Of a DNA stretch of 18,401 bases, positions 1-7,462 are shown piece by piece. The stretch is taken from the NCBI GenBank assembly GCA_021735725.1, contig JAIPGS010000006.1, positions 1 through 18,401 of the forward strand, given 5' to 3'. Source of the DNA: Candidatus Babeliales bacterium (GTDB taxonomy: Bacteria; Babelota; Babeliae; Babelales; CAIQNR01). Every line of letters begins with the position of its first letter. Positions within the stretch are counted from its first letter, which is position 1. The notes below the pieces were generated by a model. It worked only from the letters and a program-made list of their open reading frames with translations. It searched no databases and had not been told where the DNA came from. The position numbers were made by a program, and so were the translations under genes.

Positions 1-2
1 CC

Positions 3-1199
3 ATGAATAATTATTTTTTCATGTCTTTACTATTTTGCATAACGACAGCGTTTGCTCTTAACCAGACAGAATTTTTATATCCTGTTTCAGAAATTATACA
101 TGAAGAAGAACATAAAATGTGCGTGCTTTATCAAAAAAACAATCATCTTGAATTATGGTTCTGGAATCCTTTAACGGGTGAATCTACTAAAGGACTTCTT
201 TCTTCTTTTTCTCCTTCAGGGCTCACAGTTCTGCCGAATAAAAAAACATTCAGCTTTATTGATAATGATAGAATTCGTATTAAACATGTAAATAAACGAT
301 CTCCAAAATCAATTGATTTATATGGACCCTATGATTTAACTCTTATTCATTGGATTGATGATCATTCATTTTATTTTGGAGCAAAAGAACGGCAACATAA
401 TAATCTTTTTCATGCCACTGTTGATGGAGATCTATTTCGCTTAACAGTAAGTAATGATAATGATTATACCTATCCTGTAAAAATAGAAAACGCTCTTTTT
501 TGCATTGAACGGAGCGATGAACATGGGTACAGAATTATTAAAACTGAATATCCATTAAAAAAAATCAATAATAATACTTTTGACGCCCCAACTCTTGATA
601 CGTTATTAAAAAATTCTGAAAATGAATATACCCAATATCTTGATCTTGAAAATGCTGAATCTATTATAACACTTCATAAAAATACTTCTGCTTTTTTACG
701 CATGCACACTACAGAACAAGGTTTTTTTATTGAACATCCAAGTAATGTTAATAGAACTGATGAAGTGATAACATTTTCATATCATACATTTTTTAAATAC
801 GATCAAAAATGGAAAACTGAAAAACTTTTTGATTTTACACTCCCCCTTCATCTTCTTTTACCTCAGCAAGGAAAAACACGTCTTTACGAGTCAATTTTGC
901 CATTTTTACCATTTCATGATCAAGACATCATTTACTATTCTGATCTTTGCGTAGAATCGAACTCTGTCGTTGTTTTTTCTTATGATTGTCACCAAAAAAG
1001 AACTCTTCAAAAAACAAAACCCGAAAGTCCTGACTCTCTTACTTTTCCACCTACTTTATTTCAGGACCGTCTTTTTTCTGGAGGGACACTTACTGATGAT
1101 TCTAAAAATTATTCTTTTAAAAATTCCAGCATACCTTCAATAACTATTAATCAATCCGGAGTTCAATATTTTAATTTTGTAGAAATACCACAAGAATAA
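3..1199 (+). CDS. Secreted protein of unknown function, possibly beta-propeller-like
   Basis: Not recognised as a named family. The first 19 residues (hydrophobic core FFMSLLFCITTAFA, then LNQTE) look like a Sec signal peptide with an A-x-A type cleavage site, so the 398-aa product is probably exported. The mature part alternates short beta-type segments with polar turns, for example LELWFWNPLTGES and DLTLIHWIDDHSFYFGA, which resembles the blades of WD40 or TolB-like propellers; that is an inference from texture, not a motif match. The start codon lies at base 3, so its ribosome-binding site falls outside the window and a start further upstream cannot be excluded. It is transcribed towards the minus-strand pair that follows. 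The 160-bp gap after its stop (1200-1359) is very AT-rich and holds no hairpin terminator, RNA gene or ORF that I can support. Confidence 0.7.
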   Translation: MNNYFFMSLLFCITTAFALNQTEFLYPVSEIIHEEEHKMCVLYQKNNHLELWFWNPLTGESTKGLLSSFSPSGLTVLPNKKTFSFIDNDRIRIKHVNKRSPKSIDLYGPYDLTLIHWIDDHSFYFGAKERQHNNLFHATVDGDLFRLTVSNDNDYTYPVKIENALFCIERSDEHGYRIIKTEYPLKKINNNTFDAPTLDTLLKNSENEYTQYLDLENAESIITLHKNTSAFLRMHTTEQGFFIEHPSNVNRTDEVITFSYHTFFKYDQKWKTEKLFDFTLPLHLLLPQQGKTRLYESILPFLPFHDQDIIYYSDLCVESNSVVVFSYDCHQKRTLQKTKPESPDSLTFPPTLFQDRLFSGGTLTDDSKNYSFKNSSIPSITINQSGVQYFNFVEIPQE

Positions 1200-1359
1200 A
1201 CATATTATAAAAATAATTTTTCTTATTGAATCAATCAATTATTCAAAATGAATATAAAACAATTTTTTAACATAATACACATTATCAGTCTGAAATATTT
1301 TTATTGGATAAGCTGATTTAAAGGTAATTTAAAAAAAGATAAAAACTATTTTTAATACT

Positions 1360-1800
1360 TTAAGTATATAAAACAATAATAATAGGAATCATATGATCAA
1401 TATGAAAGTTTTCTAACTGATATTCGAAGGCTGCAATCCATGGTTCAATGGCTAAACTGTTATTTGATTCTATCCATAAAAAATCATAATAAAATTCATC
1501 TATAAAAAATTGAGCAATTGTTTCAGGAGTTACTGGTTGTTCAATTTTTGTAAGAATATTGGTTGCTTTTGTATAAGGAATCGCATCAGATGCTGCAAGG
1601 TATGCAACATCTTGGTACCAATCAAGAGAATGTAATAACTGACAAATCAGCTCTCTCCCCTCTTTTACTGATTCAACCGTAATAGTGTGAACTCCTGGAG
1701 CAGTAAAAGCATTTTGTAAATAAAGAATATCTCTTTCTGTAAATGGTGCTTTAACCACTCGAGAAGCTTGTGGGTTTCCATCTAATATACTAATATTCAT
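1360..1800 (-). CDS. Conserved-looking hypothetical protein, possibly a RecA-fold remnant
   Basis: Unrecognised 146-aa protein starting MNISILDGNPQASRVV. I chose the ATG at 1800 because AGGGGG lies a few bases upstream. Longer readings start at a TTG (1875) or an ATG (1863) without a ribosome-binding site, and the 1863 start would lie on top of the -10 box of the likely promoter. There is no signal peptide, so it is probably cytoplasmic. The C-terminal half has a hydrophobic strand ending in acidic residues (FYYDFLWIE) followed by a helix and a second strand (MIPIIIVLYT). This resembles the Walker B and next-strand arrangement of KaiC/BcsE-like RecA folds, but there is no P-loop, so ATP binding is not supported. 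It lies 101 bp downstream of ruvC on the same strand. Function unknown; the fold suggestion is weak. Confidence 0.55.
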   Translation of the reverse strand: MNISILDGNPQASRVVKAPFTERDILYLQNAFTAPGVHTITVESVKEGRELICQLLHSLDWYQDVAYLAASDAIPYTKATNILTKIEQPVTPETIAQFFIDEFYYDFLWIESNNSLAIEPWIAAFEYQLENFHIDHMIPIIIVLYT

Positions 1801-1858
1801 CTTGAGCCCCCTTGTTTTGCCCCAAGTATGTTTCAATGATCTCTCTACGTCTTTGCAG

Positions 1859-1888
1859 ATCATACTGTATACCAATGAATAAATGCAA
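1859..1888 (-). promoter_or_regulatory. Sigma70-like promoter for the 146-aa gene
   Basis: On the minus strand, TTGCAT (1883-1888) and TATGAT (1859-1864) are separated by 18 bp. The predicted start near 1850 gives a leader of about 50 nt to the ATG at 1800, which supports that start over the longer readings. It is a sequence match only. Confidence 0.45.
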
Positions 1889-1901
1889 GACTTTATACTA
1901 A

Positions 1902-2390
1902 CTATCGTAATTCATAATTACTTTTCTGTTGCCACATTCCACATAAAGTTACTGCAAGAGCATCGGTTACATCATCTTTTTGAGGCTCTGTTATTTTAGG
2001 AAACAAGCGCAAAACAACACGTGCAACTTGTTCTTTACTTGCCCCTCCAAATCCAGTTAAAGCGAGCTTTACTTGACGTGGTGCAAATTCATGAATCTCT
2101 AATTTATATTGATTAACAAGTAAATATAAAATGCCACGTAAATAACCAAGCTTTAAAAAATTTTGTGCATTTTTCCCCATAAAAGGCGTTTCTATCGCTA
2201 AATGAGTAACTTGATGTGTTTCTATTTTTTCTTTAAATGTATTATAAAAAAGTCCGGTACGATCTATAAGACTCTTCTTTGGAGGCAATTTTAATAACCC
2301 ATAATCAAGTAAATATGCTTTTTGCTTTTCTTTTTTTAAAATTCCAAACCCTGCAAACTGAAATCCCGGATCAATTCCTAACATGACCAT
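1902..2390 (-). CDS. ruvC: Crossover junction endodeoxyribonuclease RuvC
   Basis: RuvC cuts Holliday junctions as a dimer with RuvAB at the end of recombinational repair. The 162-aa length is normal for the family (about 160-190). The N-terminal GIDPG motif carries D7. The second acidic residue is E67 in LAIETPF, and the C-terminal pair is D140 and D143 in KDDVTDALAV, so all four metal-binding carboxylates of the RNase H-like fold are present. The APRQVK and GGASKEQV segments match the basic DNA-binding part of RuvC. The start is at MVMLGIDPG, with GAGA about 8 nt upstream; the ATG two codons later is also possible. ruvA and ruvB are not in the window. It is divergent from the zinc-finger array, sharing a 191-bp region whose plus-strand promoter is clear; I see no convincing promoter for ruvC itself. 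Confidence 0.96.
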   Translation of the reverse strand: MVMLGIDPGFQFAGFGILKKEKQKAYLLDYGLLKLPPKKSLIDRTGLFYNTFKEKIETHQVTHLAIETPFMGKNAQNFLKLGYLRGILYLLVNQYKLEIHEFAPRQVKLALTGFGGASKEQVARVVLRLFPKITEPQKDDVTDALAVTLCGMWQQKSNYELR

Positions 2391-2503
2391 TACTGTCTCT
2401 TTTTGTTTATGGAAAATAAGCTTAAAGTTAAAACTCTTTAATGAAGACTATACTAAATGGCTTATAAAATAAACTAAATAATTTAAGCTTAATTAATTCT
2501 AAT

Positions 2504-2532
2504 TTGACAATATTGCCAATTTGAAATACAAT
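2504..2532 (+). promoter_or_regulatory. Strong sigma70-type promoter of the zinc-finger array
   Basis: A perfect -35 box TTGACA (2504-2509) and a -10 box TACAAT (2527-2532, one mismatch to TATAAT) are separated by the optimal 17 bp. Transcription would start near 2540, leaving a leader of about 40 nt that contains GGAGG and the ATG at 2582. It is the best promoter match in the window. The first three zinc-finger genes certainly lie downstream without a break, and probably all six, since no terminator is seen in the 44-bp gap between the two blocks. Confidence 0.75.
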
Positions 2533-2581
2533 AATTAGAGAGATTGTGAAAACATTTTTTAGAATAATGGAGGATTATATA

Positions 2582-3772
2582 ATGAAAAAACTATGTTTGA
2601 TACTGATAGGATTATGTAGCTCCTTATCTGCTCTTGAAAATTATGAGGGAGCAGCAGCTCTTGCTCTTACTGAATCAGTACTTACTTTACCTTATGTTCC
2701 TAATCCTGTGACAGAAGCCCCTTCATGGCTTTCAGATTATAAAGAACCTGAACTAATGATAATGAAACAATCCGCTTTATTACTTTCGGATGAAAAGATC
2801 GCTTCATGGTTTTCAGAGCCATCAACATCATCAGCTCAAGAAATTGAAAATAAAAATATCCCGTCTAAAAGTAAAACTCATCTTCATCAATGTGAATTTT
2901 GTGATAAATGCTTTGTCCAGAAAGTACATTTAACAAACCATAAAAGAATTCATACTGGGGAAAAACCTTATCAATGTGATTCTTGCGGGCAATATTTTTC
3001 TCAAACAGCATATTTAACAATCCATAAAAGAACTCATACTGGTGAAAAACCTTATCAATGTGAAACTTGTGATAAATTTTTTGCTCAAAAAGTACATTTA
3101 ACAAACCATAAAAGAATTCATACTGGGGCAAAACCATATCAATGTGAAACTTGTGATAAATTTTTTGCTCGTAAATCAATTTTAATAAATCATCAAAGAA
3201 TTCATACTAGGGAAAAACCTTTTCAATGTGAAATTTGTGAAAAATGTTTTGCTCACAAATCAACTTTAATAAATCATCAAAGAATTCATACTAGGGAAAA
3301 ACCTTATCAATGTGAAACTTGTGAAAAATGTTTTGCTCACAAATCAACTTTAATAGATCATAAAAGAACTTATTCTGGTGAAAAACCCTATAAATGTGAA
3401 ACTTGTGAAAAATGTTTTTCTGTAAACTCAAGTTTAACCGATCATAAAAAAATTCATACTGGTGAAAAACCTTATCAATGTGAAACTTGTGATAAATTTT
3501 TTGCTATAAAAAGTCATTTAACAGTCCATGCAAGAACTCATACTGGTGAAAAACCTTATCAATGTGAAATTTGCGAGAGATGTTTTTCTGAAACAGGAAA
3601 TTTAACAAGGCATAAAAAAATCCATACTGGTGAAAAACCATATCAATGTGATTTTTGTCAAAAATGCTTTTCTCAAAAAAATAATTTAAAAAAACATGAA
3701 AAACTTCATATCTTATCAACAGGCGCTGCAGCAGTTACTGCTCCTGTAATGGAAAGCGAAGAAAATGAATAA
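2582..3772 (+). CDS. Secreted poly-C2H2 zinc-finger protein, 10 fingers (ZF1)
   Basis: First gene of the array, 396 aa. The start at 2582 is set by GGAGG at 2569-2573, 8 nt upstream; an in-frame GTG at 2546 lacks one. A Sec signal peptide (MKKLCLILIGLCSSLSA) would be cleaved before LENYEG. Next comes an acidic, Trp-containing segment of about 80 residues with PSWLSDYKEPELM and ASWFSEPS. Ten tandem 28-residue fingers follow (C-x2-C-x12-H-x3-H), joined by TGEKP-type linkers. Finger 6 ends HKRTYSGEKP: its second His ligand is Tyr. The tail after the last finger is LSTGAAAVTAPVMESEENE. C2H2 arrays with such linkers are typical of eukaryotic DNA-binding factors; bacterial Ros/MucR proteins have one divergent finger. 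Inferred role: exported host-directed nucleic-acid-binding effector. Its last 8 bases overlap the next start. Confidence 0.9.
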   Translation: MKKLCLILIGLCSSLSALENYEGAAALALTESVLTLPYVPNPVTEAPSWLSDYKEPELMIMKQSALLLSDEKIASWFSEPSTSSAQEIENKNIPSKSKTHLHQCEFCDKCFVQKVHLTNHKRIHTGEKPYQCDSCGQYFSQTAYLTIHKRTHTGEKPYQCETCDKFFAQKVHLTNHKRIHTGAKPYQCETCDKFFARKSILINHQRIHTREKPFQCEICEKCFAHKSTLINHQRIHTREKPYQCETCEKCFAHKSTLIDHKRTYSGEKPYKCETCEKCFSVNSSLTDHKKIHTGEKPYQCETCDKFFAIKSHLTVHARTHTGEKPYQCEICERCFSETGNLTRHKKIHTGEKPYQCDFCQKCFSQKNNLKKHEKLHILSTGAAAVTAPVMESEENE

Positions 3773-3972
3773 AATTAAGAAATATCTACTTTTTACAATG
3801 AGCTTATTTTGCTCTTTATCTGCTTTTGAAAATAATGGAGCAGCAGTATCTGATTGCTCCATCTATTCAATTACCAATGAAGAAGCAGCTTTATGGTTTA
3901 CTAAAGAAGCATCTGAACTAGTAATTTCCAATGAAGTAGCTATTGCAGAACTTTCTATTATTGCAAATAAAC
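3671..3972 (+). repeat. Junction cassette copy 1 (ZF1 3' end to ZF2 5' end)
   Basis: A block that spans the last finger and tail of one gene, the 8-base stop/start overlap, and the signal peptide plus acidic segment of the next. It recurs almost unchanged at 4350-4684, 6351-6685 and, shortened at its left end, at 7201-7462. This copy lacks a 33-base in-frame insert that copies 2 and 3 carry, which accounts exactly for the 302 versus 335 bp lengths. Confidence 0.85.
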
Positions 3973-4451
3973 CGTCCAATCCCTTTCAATGTGATTTTTG
4001 TAAGAAATATTTTTCTCAAAAAAATAATTTAACAACCCATAAAAGAACTCATACCGGTGAAAAACCTTATCAATGTGATTATTGCAATAAATGTTTTAAT
4101 CGAAAAAACATTTTAAAAAATCATGAAAGAACTCATACCGGTGAAAAACCTTATCAATGTGATTATTGCAATAAATACTTTACAGAACAAGGACATTTAA
4201 AAAGGCATAAAAAAACTCATACTGGTGAAAAACCATATCAATGTAAAACTTGCGAGAAATGTTTTGCTGAAAAAGAAACCTTAACAGACCACGTGAGAAT
4301 TCATACGGGTGAAAAACCATATCAATGTGATTCTTGCGGGCGATGTTTTTCTCAAAAAAATAATTTAAAAAAACATGAAAAACTTCATATCTTATCAACA
4401 GGCGCTGCAGCAGTTACTACTCCTGTAATGGAAAGCGAAAAAAATGAATAA
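3765..4451 (+). CDS. Secreted poly-C2H2 zinc-finger protein, 5 fingers (ZF2)
   Basis: Shortest member, 228 aa. The ATG lies inside ATGAATAA, so it overlaps the ZF1 stop by 8 bases; only a weak GGAAAG stands upstream, which points to translational coupling. The signal peptide MNKIKKYLLFTMSLFCSLSA is followed by FENNGAAVSDCSIYS and an acidic segment with ALWFTKEASELV. Five canonical fingers follow from about residue 72, all with intact C2H2 ligands and TGEKP linkers. The last finger (FSQKNNLKKHEKLH) and tail LSTGAAAVT are nearly the same as in ZF1 and ZF4. Unlike ZF3 and ZF5, it lacks the 11-residue insert EDEELDLWLTE in the acidic segment. Same inferred role as ZF1: exported nucleic-acid-binding protein, target unknown. 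Confidence 0.9.
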   Translation: MNKIKKYLLFTMSLFCSLSAFENNGAAVSDCSIYSITNEEAALWFTKEASELVISNEVAIAELSIIANKPSNPFQCDFCKKYFSQKNNLTTHKRTHTGEKPYQCDYCNKCFNRKNILKNHERTHTGEKPYQCDYCNKYFTEQGHLKRHKKTHTGEKPYQCKTCEKCFAEKETLTDHVRIHTGEKPYQCDSCGRCFSQKNNLKKHEKLHILSTGAAAVTTPVMESEKNE

Positions 4452-4684
4452 AATTAAGAAATATCTACTTTTTGCAATGAGCTTATTTTGCTCCTTATCT
4501 GCTTTTGAAAATAATGGAGCGGCGACAGAAGATTGCTCCATCTATTCAATTACCAATGAAGAAGCAGCTTTATGGTTTACTGAAGAAGATGAAGAATTAG
4601 ATTTATGGCTTACTGAAGAAGCATCTGAACTAGTAATTCCTCATGAAGTAGCTATTGCAGGACTTTCTATTACTACAAATAAAC
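4350..4684 (+). repeat. Junction cassette copy 2 (ZF2/ZF3)
   Basis: Second copy of the stop/start cassette, with the 33-base insert coding EDEELDLWLTE. The first-gene half is close to copies 1 and 3. The second-gene half carries the ACAGAAGATTGCTCC variant that is shared with copy 4 (ZF6). Confidence 0.85.
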
Positions 4685-5370
4685 CATCAAACCGCTATCA
4701 ATGTTATTATTGTGAAAAATGTTTTGATCAGAAAGTACATTTAACCAATCATGAAAGAACTCATACTGGCGAAAAACCTTTTCAATGTGATACTTGTGAA
4801 AAATGTTTTGCTCAAAAAAGTACTTTAAAATACCATGAAAGAATTCATACTGGTGAAAAACCTTTTCAATGTGATTATTGTAGTAAATGTTTTTCTGAAA
4901 AAAAAACTTTAAAAAGACATCAAAGAACTCATACTGGCCAAAAGCCATTTCAATGTGATATTTGTGAAAAATATTTTGCTCACAAGACATCTTTAAAAAA
5001 CCATGAAAGAATTCATACTGGAGAAAAACCATTTCAATGTGAGCATTGCGAGAAATCTTTTGCTGGAACAAGTACTTTAATAACTCATGAAAGAACTCAT
5101 ACTAGGGAAAAACCTTTTCAATGTGATACTTGTTGGAAATGTTTTGCTCAAAAAAGTACTTTAAAATACCATGAAGGAACTCATAATCGTCAGCCTAGAA
5201 AAAAACCTTTTCAATGTGATGATTGTGGGAAATTTTTTGCTCGAACTGACAATTTAAAAAGACATCAACAAAGAACTCATACCGTAAAAGAAGACAATGT
5301 TTTGAGTCTCGATCTTTTAGTACCCGTCTCTCATCCTGAAGTGGCTACGAAGTTTAATCAACAACCATAA
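4444..5370 (+). CDS. Secreted poly-C2H2 zinc-finger protein, 7 fingers (ZF3)
   Basis: 308 aa, starting inside the same ATGAATAA overlap with ZF2. Signal peptide MNKIKKYLLFAMSLFCSLSA, then an acidic segment carrying a duplicated Trp unit (ALWFTEEDEELDLWLTEE). The fingers begin YQCYYCEKCFDQKVHL and prefer FQC instead of YQC after the linker, which groups this gene with ZF6. There are seven fingers. Two are unusual: finger 6 has a long non-canonical linker (HEGTHNRQPRKKP), and finger 7 has four residues between its histidines (HQQRTH). The C-terminus (KEDNVLSLDLLVPVSHPEVA, then TKFNQQP) is unlike the LSTGAAAVT tails and does not overlap a following start: this gene closes the first block of three. 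Confidence 0.9.
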   Translation: MNKIKKYLLFAMSLFCSLSAFENNGAATEDCSIYSITNEEAALWFTEEDEELDLWLTEEASELVIPHEVAIAGLSITTNKPSNRYQCYYCEKCFDQKVHLTNHERTHTGEKPFQCDTCEKCFAQKSTLKYHERIHTGEKPFQCDYCSKCFSEKKTLKRHQRTHTGQKPFQCDICEKYFAHKTSLKNHERIHTGEKPFQCEHCEKSFAGTSTLITHERTHTREKPFQCDTCWKCFAQKSTLKYHEGTHNRQPRKKPFQCDDCGKFFARTDNLKRHQQRTHTVKEDNVLSLDLLVPVSHPEVATKFNQQP

Positions 5371-5414
5371 AAATTGAAAATAAAAAATAAGATTATTAAA
5401 TGGAGAAAATTGTA

Positions 5415-6452
5415 ATGAAAAAAATATATGTGATATTAATGGGATTATTCTGTTCTTTATCTGCGCTTGAAAATTATAAAGCAGTGGCCGTAGCAACTAT
5501 TGATTTACCTGAACTGGAAACCCCTTCATGGTTAGTTGAAACAGAAATAACTCTTTTTCCTTCTATGACTCATGAAGAAGACACTTTATGGCTTTCAAAA
5601 TATGAAAAACCTGAACTCATGATAATAAAAGAAGCAGCTTTATTGCTTTCAGAGAAAAAAGATGATTTATGGTTTACTAATTCATCAACATCATCAGTTA
5701 ATGAAATTGAAAATAAAAATACCGTGTCTAAACATCAATGTAAGGATTGTGGAAAATGTTTTATATATAAAAGCGATTTAACAAAACATGAAAGAATTCA
5801 TACTGGGGAAAAACCATATCAATGTGATACTTGTAAGAAATGCTTTGCTCAAAAAGGAATCTTAACAGATCACATAAAAACTCATACTGGGGAAAAACCA
5901 TATCAATGTGATTCTTGTGGGCGATGTTTTTCTCAACAAGCTAATTTAAAAACACATGAAAAAACTCATACTAATATAAAACCTTATCAATGTGATTCTT
6001 GCGAGCGATGTTTTTCTCAAAAAGCTCATTTAAAAACACATGAAAAAACTCATACTGGCGAAAAACCATATCAATGTGAAATTTGCGGTAAATGCTTTTC
6101 TGCAAAATCAATTTTAACAATCCATACAAGAACTCATACTGGTGAAAAACCTTATCAATGTGAAACTTGTGGACAATGTTTTGCCGAAACAAGTACTTTA
6201 AATAGTCATGAAAGAACTCATACTGGTGAAAAACCATATCAATGTGATTACTGTAGTAAATGTTTTTCTCAAATAGGTGCTTTAACAATTCACGTAAGAA
6301 CCCATACTGGTGAAAAACCATATCAATGTGATTCTTGCGGGCGATGTTTTTCTCAAAAAAATAATTTAAAAAAACATGAAAAACTTCATATCTTATCAAC
6401 AGGCGCTGCAGCAGTTACTACTCCTCTAATGGAAAGCGAAGAAAATGAATAA
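5415..6452 (+). CDS. Secreted poly-C2H2 zinc-finger protein, 8 fingers (ZF4)
   Basis: 345 aa, opening the second block of three. I start it at 5415 (MKKIYVILMGLFCSLSA), because GGAG lies 9 nt upstream and the signal peptide begins there; the ATG at 5400 adds only MEKIV. It is the counterpart of ZF1: ALENYK after cleavage, PSWLVETE, LSKYEKPELMIIKEAALLLS and DDLWFTNSSTSS match ZF1 segments in the same order. Eight fingers follow, all with intact C2H2 ligands, and every one has the extra Cys of the C-x2-C-x2-C-F pattern. One linker reads THTNIKP instead of THTGEKP. Bases 6175-6313 are identical to a stretch of ZF6. The tail LSTGAAAVTTPLMESEENE carries the start of ZF5. No convincing promoter is visible in the 44-bp gap before it. 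Confidence 0.9.
   Translation: MKKIYVILMGLFCSLSALENYKAVAVATIDLPELETPSWLVETEITLFPSMTHEEDTLWLSKYEKPELMIIKEAALLLSEKKDDLWFTNSSTSSVNEIENKNTVSKHQCKDCGKCFIYKSDLTKHERIHTGEKPYQCDTCKKCFAQKGILTDHIKTHTGEKPYQCDSCGRCFSQQANLKTHEKTHTNIKPYQCDSCERCFSQKAHLKTHEKTHTGEKPYQCEICGKCFSAKSILTIHTRTHTGEKPYQCETCGQCFAETSTLNSHERTHTGEKPYQCDYCSKCFSQIGALTIHVRTHTGEKPYQCDSCGRCFSQKNNLKKHEKLHILSTGAAAVTTPLMESEENE
6175..6313 (+). repeat. 139-bp perfect direct repeat, ZF4 copy
   Basis: Bases 6175-6313 match 7665-7803 with no difference on reading both stretches. They code the C-terminal part of one finger (FAETSTLNSH) and the whole next finger (FSQIGALTIHVRTH). About 100 bp of it also occurs in ZF5 around 7007-7110. Synonymous identity points to recent duplication or gene conversion. 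Confidence 0.85.
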
Positions 6453-6685
6453 AATTAAGAAATATCTACTTTTTACAATGAGCTTATTTTGCTCTTTATC
6501 TGCTTTTGAAAATAATGAAGCAGCAGTATCTGATTGCTCTATCTATTCAATTACCAATGAAGAAGCAGCTTTATGGTTTACTGAAGAAGATGAAGAATTA
6601 GATTTATGGCTTACTGAAGAAGCATCTGAACTAGTAATTTCCAATGAAGTAGCTATTGCAGGACTTTCTATTATTGCAAATAAAC
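6351..6685 (+). repeat. Junction cassette copy 3 (ZF4/ZF5)
   Basis: Third copy, same length as copy 2 and with the same 33-base insert, but with the GTATCTGATTGCTC variant of copy 1. The mixture of markers indicates exchange between copies and not simple stepwise descent. Confidence 0.85.
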
Positions 6686-7263
6686 AATCAAACTACTATC
6701 AATGTGAATATTGTAAAAAATGCTTTGCTCAAAAAGGAATCTTAACAGATCACATAAAAACTCATACTGGTGAAAAACCATATCAATGTGATTCTTGCGG
6801 ACGATGTTTTTCTCAAAAAGCTAATTTAACAGTCCATGCAAGAACTCATACTGGTGAAAAACCATATCAATGTGAAATTTGCGAAAGATGTTTTTCTGAA
6901 ACAGGAAATTTAATAAAACATAAAAAAACTCACACTGGTGAAAAACCATATCAATGTGAAATTTGCGAGAGATGTTTTTCTGAAACAGGAAATTTAATAA
7001 GACATAAAAGAACTCATACTGGTGAAAAACCATATCAATGTGATTACTGTAGTAAATGTTTTTCTCAAATAGGTGCTTTAACAATTCACGTAAGAACCCA
7101 TACTGGGGTAAAACCATATAAATGTGATTCTTGCGGGCGATGTTTTTCTGTACTAAACAGTTTAACAAGGCATAAAAGAATTCATACTGGTGAAAAACCA
7201 TTCTTATCAACGGGTGCCGCAGCCATTGCTGCTCCTGTAATGGAAAGCGAAGAAAATGAATAA
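6445..7263 (+). CDS. Secreted poly-C2H2 zinc-finger protein, 6 fingers (ZF5)
   Basis: 272 aa, overlapping the ZF4 stop by the 8-base ATGAATAA. Signal peptide MNKIKKYLLFTMSLFCSLSA, then FENNEAAVSDCSIYS as in ZF2, but with the 11-residue insert EDEELDLWLTE shared with ZF3: a mosaic of the two types. Six canonical fingers follow, all with the extra Cys. Fingers 3 and 4 are almost the same (CFSETGNLIKH and CFSETGNLIRH), a recent single-finger duplication; finger 9 of ZF1 is the same type. The finger array stops at HTGEKPF and joins LSTGAAAIAAPVMESEENE directly, so the last finger found in ZF1, ZF2 and ZF4 has been deleted while the tail and coupling signal were kept. Confidence 0.9.
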   Translation: MNKIKKYLLFTMSLFCSLSAFENNEAAVSDCSIYSITNEEAALWFTEEDEELDLWLTEEASELVISNEVAIAGLSIIANKQSNYYQCEYCKKCFAQKGILTDHIKTHTGEKPYQCDSCGRCFSQKANLTVHARTHTGEKPYQCEICERCFSETGNLIKHKKTHTGEKPYQCEICERCFSETGNLIRHKRTHTGEKPYQCDYCSKCFSQIGALTIHVRTHTGVKPYKCDSCGRCFSVLNSLTRHKRIHTGEKPFLSTGAAAIAAPVMESEENE

Positions 7264-7462
7264 AATTACAAAATATCTACTTTTTACAGTGAGCTTATTT
7301 TGCTCTTTATCTGCTTTTGAAAATAATGGAGCGGCGACAGAAGATTGCTCCATCTATTCAATTACCAATGAAGAAGCAGCTTTATGGTTTACTGAAGAAG
7401 CATCTGAACTAGTAGCTCCTCATGAAGTAACTATTGCAGGACTTTCTATTATTGCAAATAAA
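7201..7462 (+). repeat. Junction cassette copy 4 (ZF5/ZF6), left end deleted
   Basis: Fourth copy. The part coding the last finger is missing, and the cassette begins at TTATCAACGGGTGCCGC straight after a linker. It lacks the 33-base insert. The ATGAATAA overlap is kept. Confidence 0.8.

Noticed and set aside
1200..1359. Possible terminator or small RNA after the first gene
   Set aside because: Only AT-rich sequence with weak chance inverted repeats; no GC stem followed by a T-run.
1801..1875. N-terminal extension (MVYSMICKDVERSLK) of the 146-aa protein
   Set aside because: It needs a TTG start or one that lies on the -10 box, while a good AGGGGG site sits before the ATG at 1800.
2546..2581. 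GTG start for ZF1 at 2546 adding 12 residues
   Set aside because: It would bury the signal peptide behind a charged stretch and has no ribosome-binding site. GGAGG marks the ATG at 2582.
2582..2650. Lipoprotein signal in ZF1 (LIGLC)
   Set aside because: The residue before Cys is Leu, not Gly or Ala as a lipobox needs. SLSA gives a better signal peptidase I site.
5371..5414. Internal promoter before ZF4
   Set aside because: TTGAAA at 5374 has no acceptable -10 box at 16-18 bp, and AT-richness gives chance hexamers.
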